Source: Bacteroidales bacterium
Lineage (GTDB): Bacteria > Bacteroidota > Bacteroidia > Bacteroidales > UBA932
Assembly (NCBI GenBank): GCA_017551215.1
Contig: JAFZMA010000157.1
Coordinates: forward strand, 1-26,665
Reading direction: 5' to 3'
DNA: 26,665 nt
A program made the translations under genes and the position numbers. Of this stretch, positions 22,001 through 26,665 are shown in pieces. Within the stretch, counting starts at the first letter, position 1, and the number at the start of each line of letters is the position of its first letter. Under the pieces are notes generated by a model, which was given only the letters and a program-made list of their open reading frames with translations, was not told where the DNA came from and did not search any database.

Positions 22001-24391
22001 TTAATGCCTAGCCGGGAATACCGCTTCTCCTTCAAGACGGACAGTCCTGAAGATATGGAAGCAGTCGTTTCTGCATACGACGCTTCGGCCGATGCCCTTT
22101 TAAAAGGATATGAAGGCGGGGAAGCAAAGTGGAACACAGTTTCTCTGAAAGAGCCTTCCGCCAACCTGGCGTTTTCCGTTTATTCAGGTGCGGGAGATTT
22201 AAATAACGGCCGTCTGGCATTTATTGACGATAATCTTAGAAGAAGGATTTCGGGGGTTGTAGGCTCCGCCGCAACTTATGCAGGTAGTTTCAGGAGCGAT
22301 TTCAATGATGTCCTGTGTTTCATTCCGCACATCGTGAGCAAAGACAGCACGATATCCTTTACGGTCAAGACCTCGGACAAGCTGTCTACATACCATCTGA
22401 ATCTGTTTGCCCATACAAGGGATATGCACAATGGCTTCCTTCAGAAGGACTTCACAGTTACCCTTCCTGTGAAAGTTTCTATTTCCCAGCCGAGATATCT
22501 TTATCGCGGAGACATATATGACATTTCGGCCACAGTTTCTTCCAAATCTGCTGATTGCTACGGCGAGGCACGTATAAACGCGAACGAGGAAGCAGAATCT
22601 ACGATTCATCAATATTCGTTGCCTTTAGCTCTTGAAGGCGGAACTTCTTCTTCCTTTAATCTGAGCAAAACCATCGCTGGCTGGGGGAACTCATTGAATG
22701 TTGATGTTTCCTATATGTCTGACAAATACTCCGATGGCGTATGGGTGAAAATACCATTGAAAAAGGATGTCCAGAGTCTGACCGAGTCGCATTCGGCTGT
22801 TCTTCTTTCCTCTATCAGCCGGGAGGAGGCCTTGAAACATCTTAAGGAGAGTTTTAGGAATATGTCCGCAGAAGATGCTGTAGAAACGGAGGAAACGGTG
22901 TCTGACATTCTCCAAAGGCTGATTTCTAAATCTGAAGCTCCGAAGGACAAGGATCTGATTTCAGTGATGGATGCTTTCTGTTTTGCAAAAATGCTGGAAG
23001 GGGAGCAAAAAAACGCTGTTCCTGATACGGTCTGGACCTCAATCCTTTCTTTCAGGAACCGCGACGGCGGTTTTGCATGGCTTAAGCAGATGCCATCCAA
23101 CCAGTCCATTACGGCTGCCGCTTTGGAGCGGTTTTCCCTGCTGAGGAAGATGGGATACGAGATTCCTGATGTGGCTTCCAGCGTCAGATATCTGGATTCC
23201 ACACAGTTTACCCGGAACTGGCCTTGGTGGTGCGGAGGCTTGAACGTAAGGCAGTATCTGTATGTTAGATCAATGTTCCCGGAAGTTCCGTTCCGTCAGT
23301 TTTTAAATGTAAGCAATAGGGATCGTATATCTGAATTCAGGACAGATGCCCGCAACTATTTATGTCCGTCAAAATCTTCAGTCAAGAAGGATATTGTTTC
23401 CAAGTACGATGTTCTGGAACTTGCCCGCCGTTCCGCGGTTATCAGAAATGTTCTTTCATCCGAATCCGGCAGGAAGCTTCTCAAGTCCCTGACCGGAAAA
23501 TCATACTCTGAATCCACCCTGCAAAAGACTCTGGACGAGGATATTTTCCATATAACAGACCATGCGGTTCATCATCCGGATGGCGGTTCATATTATCCCA
23601 ATGCAGTTATGCCTATGAGGGGTATGATAGAGAACGAGGCATACGCCCATTCTCTCATAGCGGATGTCCTTAGTGCTTATTCAAAGGATAAAGGGTTAGC
23701 ATCCCGCGCCGCTCAAACCGCAACGCTAGCCGCCCGGGTTGCAGACCAGGTTCGCTTATGGCTGATACTTCAGGCCCAGACCCAGGATTGGGACAAGAAC
23801 CTGTACTTCCTGAACGCAGTGCGTAGCATTAACCTGGCATCGGACAGTATTAAACGCACATCCGTGCTAACCCTGTCCAATACGGAAGAAAAGCAGTTTG
23901 ACTCTATCGTCCAGTCAGGCAACGGAATGAAGATAGAAAGGATTCTATATCGCGACAGTTTATCCACCGCAGAAGGAACTTCTGGACTCCGTGCCAGAAT
24001 ATATCCTGGAGACACTCTTCGCCGAGGAGAAAAAATAACCGCCGAATACCGTATCTGGAACAAGGAGAACCGCAGTTTTGTGGTGGTCACCGCTCCGAGA
24101 GAGGCCTGCATGATGCCTGTCAATCAGCTCTCCGGCAGATATTTTGGCCTGAAATCCCTTATTGTGGACGGGTATTACTCCTTCCAGCCGACAGGCTACC
24201 GTAGCGTGGAAACCGATTGTACCAGATATTTCTTTGATGTCCTGCCGGAGGAAACCACCATTCTCAAAGAGGAATTCTTTGTGGTTCAGGATGGTAAGTA
24301 TACAGCTCCGGTGGTAGAAGTGGAGTGTTCATATACCCCGGGATATAGGGCCAATGGCGCTTTCGGCGGGCGCATACCGGTATCGCGATAA
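19007..24391 (+). CDS. Exported alpha-2-macroglobulin-like protein
   Basis: 1794 residues. A signal peptide is clear (MRKLLFLILALAIFVFPSKA, cleavage after A20); the following GGVC is not a good lipobox. Residues 30-350 are mainly helical and charged. A macroglobulin MG2-like domain starts near 557 (LMTDNVLYHPKDSLRFKVVA), with IDSCNTMFKVGDTITVSGT further on. The A2M core begins near 1097 and contains LNLFAHTRDM (about 1128-1137) and a GD-type MG domain near 1165. The terpenoid-cyclase-like domain includes DGGFAWLKQ (1353-1361). The CxEQ thioester motif of protease-trapping macroglobulins is not present. Bacterial members are envelope proteins thought to trap proteases. The paralogous gene at 24623 shares many blocks. 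No pbpC partner is seen here. Confidence 0.88.
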   Translation: MRKLLFLILALAIFVFPSKAGGVCLDVSQETGAGDDTLKQTLERAFLNPPYSSAHSKKSQNKTLEKLFDKYDDAESDEEEIAALERIIDYSIKHHQDSAFLYAAEELNHCYYSVNYKIEDSISRRLIAIAEEYGNPLLVFMVNERLGEGEFSKIGSKKRGRDFLRANKEQLQQRRTQGLYEYSLGDLDSYGRIVIPIVEFCKDDYEYLLWNQFFIENDDKLLKEYVKGRHPQEEILEVASAISFSSSSLVYRNLDTSLLNKLQQKYEGTYLEYYLRAVSLLSAIAGNKSSNCPEHYLDCLKFLEDIELAKKKYQAFSSYLQRLKAEVQQEKSRLEKKEVGFFVDKGNVYVSLHNVKKLDFSILKPGARVYDKPETVFKKHLKSNKDSFGLYDTLVFGFPKLEDGIYILEGRGEGDVLEKRNYIQNSVSATLLKTRDGYCLLASDYVNGNPLKEYALTIFESSLRAFKESLGINSNDLRKRVHATTVTADNQGIVLLDGEAGRVIADFVKSVELLQDKAPDQTLALKVSYTDKDGYYRCSPLVPIGRFLPPKSETDIDTNALLMTDNVLYHPKDSLRFKVVAYRGNKYYSYNTLDEGRTLNVDLYDASNRLMESKSLRLNSFGSASSSFYIPEGQKNGRWKIKVSNTDGKSILWKHVRVDDYSLPTYFMEIDSCNTMFKVGDTITVSGTIEGYSGHPITDADVKMVVETFDDEEDEYKVVLQRKVQFLYGGFVSERIVTENSGRNIVSFVITDQSGETQVFWTDRFIDCNAWCNFEIANNIDGGRYFLNNQDNEAYRRQYIITSDTVCLSVDIHPSGYGFNIAWHIPYKCSVWDSNGNEVFYRDGLYGKRLFADLSALEDGVYDIEAYYDEPGKGNWDKKRFLLLRNGLPEGVESVFIPVETEDPESTGIDVLVGVSSGVNLTAAVSCDGTVLDHRLIHLDGDRRLHKISFDYPVADNEEATVGMAYVKDGRIGHFDRLYPKKSRTLDMFVESVEFRDELMPSREYRFSFKTDSPEDMEAVVSAYDASADALLKGYEGGEAKWNTVSLKEPSANLAFSVYSGAGDLNNGRLAFIDDNLRRRISGVVGSAATYAGSFRSDFNDVLCFIPHIVSKDSTISFTVKTSDKLSTYHLNLFAHTRDMHNGFLQKDFTVTLPVKVSISQPRYLYRGDIYDISATVSSKSADCYGEARINANEEAESTIHQYSLPLALEGGTSSSFNLSKTIAGWGNSLNVDVSYMSDKYSDGVWVKIPLKKDVQSLTESHSAVLLSSISREEALKHLKESFRNMSAEDAVETEETVSDILQRLISKSEAPKDKDLISVMDAFCFAKMLEGEQKNAVPDTVWTSILSFRNRDGGFAWLKQMPSNQSITAAALERFSLLRKMGYEIPDVASSVRYLDSTQFTRNWPWWCGGLNVRQYLYVRSMFPEVPFRQFLNVSNRDRISEFRTDARNYLCPSKSSVKKDIVSKYDVLELARRSAVIRNVLSSESGRKLLKSLTGKSYSESTLQKTLDEDIFHITDHAVHHPDGGSYYPNAVMPMRGMIENEAYAHSLIADVLSAYSKDKGLASRAAQTATLAARVADQVRLWLILQAQTQDWDKNLYFLNAVRSINLASDSIKRTSVLTLSNTEEKQFDSIVQSGNGMKIERILYRDSLSTAEGTSGLRARIYPGDTLRRGEKITAEYRIWNKENRSFVVVTAPREACMMPVNQLSGRYFGLKSLIVDGYYSFQPTGYRSVETDCTRYFFDVLPEETTILKEEFFVVQDGKYTAPVVEVECSYTPGYRANGAFGGRIPVSR

Positions 24392-24408
24392 TTTTTTTTG
24401 GAAAAGGC

Positions 24409-24438
24409 TTGCAAGTTTGGAAAATTACACTACCTTTG
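24409..24438 (+). promoter_or_regulatory. tRNA-Val promoter (TTG-N19-TACCTTTG)
   Basis: TTG at 24409-24411, 19 nt, TACCTTTG at 24431-24438 is a full match to the Bacteroidota consensus. The mature tRNA begins 32 nt downstream. A small GGCC-GTAGT-GGCC hairpin lies in the leader. Confidence 0.75.
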
Positions 24439-24470
24439 CAGTCCCAATTCGGCCGTAGTGGCCACGATTC

Positions 24471-24545
24471 GGGAGCATAGCTCAGTTGGTTTAGAGCATC
24501 TGCCTTACAAGCAGAGGGTCATAGGTTCGACTCCTATTGCTCCCA
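24471..24545 (+). tRNA. tRNA-Val (anticodon TAC)
   Basis: A 75-nt cloverleaf: acceptor GGGAGCA/TGCTCCC, D arm GCTC...GAGC, anticodon stem TCTGC/GCAGA around loop CTTACAA (anticodon TAC), T arm ATAGG-TTCGACT-CCTAT, discriminator A at 24545. CCA is not encoded. It has its own promoter and terminator and separates two paralogous macroglobulin-like genes. Confidence 0.96.
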
Positions 24546-24551
24546 CACAGG

Positions 24552-24579
24552 AGCCTGTCAGTTTTTGACAGGCTTTTTT
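24552..24579 (+). terminator. Rho-independent terminator after tRNA-Val
   Basis: AGCCTGTCA (24552-24560) and TGACAGGCT (24566-24574) form a perfect 9-bp stem with loop GTTTT, followed by a run of T. It starts 7 nt after the tRNA. Confidence 0.93.
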
Positions 24580-24592
24580 CGTATGTTTTTCT

Positions 24593-24600
24593 TATCTTTA
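24593..24600 (+). promoter_or_regulatory. Possible -7 element for the second A2M gene
   Basis: TATCTTTA differs from TAnnTTTG only in the last base and lies 22 nt before the ATG at 24623, just after the tRNA terminator. A separate promoter is needed here, but the TTG element is not clear. Confidence 0.4.
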
Positions 24601-24622
24601 CCCTGAATCAGTTTTTTGCGCT

Positions 24623-26665
24623 ATGAAACAGGGTGTATATTTCTCAGCGATAATAGTTTTTTTGTTTTCTGTTTTTGTTTCACAGGAAGTCTTTGCCCAG
24701 GACCGTGACTATATGAAAAAGGATCCTGTAATCGCAGACCTTTACAGAAAGTACCAGAAAACTAGCCGTAACTCCAAAGAGATTTCATTGCTGAATCAGA
24801 TGAAGTCATACGCCTTGTCCAAGGGCTATGAAGAAGTGCTGTATTATTCCTGTAATATGTTGTATTATGAGGCTGCAAAAAGCAATTACAAACTCCGCGA
24901 TTCCGTTGCTAAAGAGACTGTTGCCTTTTTAGAAGAGCACGCGTCTCCTTTTTTTGCAGCCATGTTTGTTGCCAATAACAGATCACTCAAGGAATTGAAG
25001 GATTATCTTCTTAAATGGAAGGAAAGTCTCAAAAGCCAGTATCACACCCAGTTTATTAAGGAGGAAGACATGTCTAGTCGGAGGGTAGACAATTTTATAT
25101 ATTTAAGTTACCCGATAGATCTTATCAAGAACGATTTTGAGTATTTTCTATGGCGAAAGAACAGGGATTACTACACGGAAAATCTGGACGCTGTTTTAAG
25201 GGATTATGCCAAATGCGATTCTCTTCAGGAGGGATGGCTGGCATGTCACGATGCCAAGACCGTGGAAGAGTTGAACCTGCTCCATGAACGTTATATTGGA
25301 ACTCCGCTTGAATTCCTTCCGGAGGGTATGTTGCTGGAGCGAGAAAACAGCAGACTTCTTAAGTCTAAAAATGCTACCGAGGCGGATTGGTTGCAGTATA
25401 AAAGCAGTTTGCAAGCCTATCTGGACAAGTATAACAAAAAAGGTGGAGACAAGACCCAGGCTCTTCTTAAAAGCCGTTACAGACAGATTGAGAAAACTCT
25501 AGCCACTCTGGATGCCTCATCTGTTAATCCAATTTTGAAAAACGACCGTTACATTCTCCTGTGCCGGAATGTGTCATACCTTGATGTTTCTATAAAAGAG
25601 GAAGCTGGAAAAGAGAAAGCTGTTGCAAGGATAGACAATCCGCACAAGTCTTTCTTTGTCTACGATACCCTGGAATGGAAAATCCCCGAACTCAGCGATG
25701 GGCGTTACAACTTCTTTTTTGAGTGTAACGGAAACGATAAAACACATAGAAGTACAGCTTCTTCGTCATATTCTCAACACAGACTGTCAGCAGCTACTGT
25801 TCTTACAGGTAATGGGGCGGAGATATTTGCCGTAGACTATTTGATAGGGAAACCTGTAGACAAACTGGATCTCTATTATGGCAAGAACCGTTATCGGGAT
25901 AAGAAAAAGGTCAGTAGAAAAGAACTGAAGCAGACTCCTGACGGCTTCTTCAATTTGCCTGAAGGAGCAAACAAATATATGTCAGATAGTTATTCCTTGT
26001 ATAGTTACGCGGAATCTGTTGATGATAGCGGTGTGGCAAGGCGTACGTCTGACCTGAGGCTCCCTAATGTCTACTCTATCGGCCAAGAAAAAGAAGGCTC
26101 TTCTGTTTTGCTGTTCCCGGACAAGGGAGCATATCGGCCGGGAGATTCCCTCCGCTTCAAGATGATAGCTTTTGAGGGGAATCCTTACGAAAGTTACCGC
26201 AGCCTTCCTTCAGGGAGCAAGATTACTGCCTTGCTCAGCGATCCTGACGGAGCGGAAGTGGAGCGTATTGCCCTTGAAACCAATAGTTTCGGGTCTGCAT
26301 CTGCTGATTTCCTGATTCCCGAAGATCGTAATACGGGAATGTGGAGACTTAGTTTTTTGCGGCAAGGGGTAAATATCTTCAATAGAGATATAAGGGTAGA
26401 TGATTTCACTCTGCCATCTTTTGAAGTATTGTTCGATCCAGACAGGAAACGGCATATCTCTAAGGACACTATAGTTGTAAGCGGGACAGTGACAAGCTAT
26501 TCCGGCCATAGCCTTACAGATGCGGATATGGAGGTGAGAGTATTGACTGGCGGCTGGAAGAAGGATACACTTACCGTGCAAAAGGTGGCTCTGGAGCCTG
26601 GCGGAAGATTCTCGTTCCCTTATTTTGCGCCTCAAGACGGAACTTATTATTTCATATTCAAGGTA
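24623..26665 (+). CDS. Second alpha-2-macroglobulin-like protein, 3' end outside window
   Basis: The frame is open from ATG at 24623 to the window edge (681 codons). The signal peptide, MKQGVYFSAIIVFLFSVF followed by VSQEVFA, is probably cleaved after FA or FAQ. The N-terminal half is helical and charged, like its neighbour. From about residue 497 it aligns with the first A2M protein: LLFPDKGAYRPGDSLRFK, NSFGSASADFLIPE, IRVDDFTLPSF, and DTIVVSGTVTSYSGHSLTDAD (shown shorter as DTIVVSGT and YSGHSLTDAD). Each block has a close counterpart near residues 557-720 of the upstream gene. The pair therefore arose by duplication, with clear divergence in the N-terminal half. Whether the missing part has a thioester motif cannot be seen. 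Confidence 0.88.
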   Translation, partial: MKQGVYFSAIIVFLFSVFVSQEVFAQDRDYMKKDPVIADLYRKYQKTSRNSKEISLLNQMKSYALSKGYEEVLYYSCNMLYYEAAKSNYKLRDSVAKETVAFLEEHASPFFAAMFVANNRSLKELKDYLLKWKESLKSQYHTQFIKEEDMSSRRVDNFIYLSYPIDLIKNDFEYFLWRKNRDYYTENLDAVLRDYAKCDSLQEGWLACHDAKTVEELNLLHERYIGTPLEFLPEGMLLERENSRLLKSKNATEADWLQYKSSLQAYLDKYNKKGGDKTQALLKSRYRQIEKTLATLDASSVNPILKNDRYILLCRNVSYLDVSIKEEAGKEKAVARIDNPHKSFFVYDTLEWKIPELSDGRYNFFFECNGNDKTHRSTASSSYSQHRLSAATVLTGNGAEIFAVDYLIGKPVDKLDLYYGKNRYRDKKKVSRKELKQTPDGFFNLPEGANKYMSDSYSLYSYAESVDDSGVARRTSDLRLPNVYSIGQEKEGSSVLLFPDKGAYRPGDSLRFKMIAFEGNPYESYRSLPSGSKITALLSDPDGAEVERIALETNSFGSASADFLIPEDRNTGMWRLSFLRQGVNIFNRDIRVDDFTLPSFEVLFDPDRKRHISKDTIVVSGTVTSYSGHSLTDADMEVRVLTGGWKKDTLTVQKVALEPGGRFSFPYFAPQDGTYYFIFKV

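Larger units (their letters stand above)
1629..26242. repeat. Dispersed 9-mer CTCAGCGAT, 11 copies
   Basis: Plus-strand copies: 7269-7277, 10954-10962, 12592-12600, 18489-18497, 24643-24651, 25691-25699, 26234-26242. Minus-strand copies (ATCGCTGAG on +): 1629-1637, 7992-8000, 10938-10946, 19391-19399. Two one-mismatch copies, GTCAGCGAT, are at 2846-2854 (-) and 6082-6090 (+). Three exact copies are intergenic and eight are in genes in at least three reading frames (Leu-Ser-Asp, Ile-Ala-Glu and a shifted Ser-Ala-Ile). Flanking bases are not conserved beyond a tendency to A/T upstream. Copies were found by eye, so a few may be missed. Confidence 0.8.

Noticed and set aside
24381..24400. Terminator at the end of the first A2M gene
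   Set aside because: TATCGCGATA followed by a T-run is a self-complementary palindrome without room for a loop, so it is not a convincing hairpin.

Overview
The window looks like chromosome from an anaerobic member of the Bacteroidota, most likely Bacteroidales. Several genes and a tRNA are preceded by the Bacteroidota sigma-ABfr promoter (TTG, about 19 nt, TAnnTTTG), and most starts lack a Shine-Dalgarno sequence. HydF ([FeFe]-hydrogenase maturation) and pyruvate,phosphate dikinase point to a fermentative, hydrogen-metabolising anaerobe. Most genes are housekeeping genes.

Layout. 1-127: the tail of an unidentified basic protein, then a hairpin/terminator. 210-1850 (-): guaA, divergent from typA (1985-3796, +). 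3845-5573 (+): the cluster yceD (DUF177), rpmF and fabH, followed by tRNA-Arg(CCT) and a terminator. 5698-6635 (-): a small AT-rich islet with a higBA-type toxin-antitoxin pair, its probable operator and a one-TM small protein. 6873-10926 (+): hydF and ppdK, ending in two hairpins shared with the convergent phoH. 11022-16670 (-): phoH and purL, probably co-transcribed from purL. 16671-17411: a non-coding region of 741 nt holding three copies of a 106-nt repeat with several inverted-repeat arms. 17412-24391 (+): folC and a 1794-residue exported alpha-2-macroglobulin-like protein. 24471-24545: tRNA-Val(TAC) with its own promoter and terminator. 24623 to the window end: a second alpha-2-macroglobulin paralogue, cut by the window edge.

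Functional links. guaA and purL belong to purine synthesis and folC supplies polyglutamylated folates. yceD-rpmF-fabH joins 50S ribosome assembly to fatty-acid initiation, as in many bacteria, but plsX is absent between rpmF and fabH. The two alpha-2-macroglobulin-like proteins are probably envelope proteins that trap proteases.

Most unusual signals. (1) The 9-mer CTCAGCGAT (or its complement) occurs 11 times, about 50-fold above chance, in different reading frames and between genes. One inverted pair forms the first hairpin after ppdK. This resembles the behaviour of DNA-uptake or other genome-wide marker sequences. (2) The structured repeat cluster lies between purL and folC. (3) Three housekeeping enzymes (GuaA, PurL, FolC) carry low-complexity or tandem-repeat insertions. 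(4) typA and yceD appear to have nearly leaderless transcripts.
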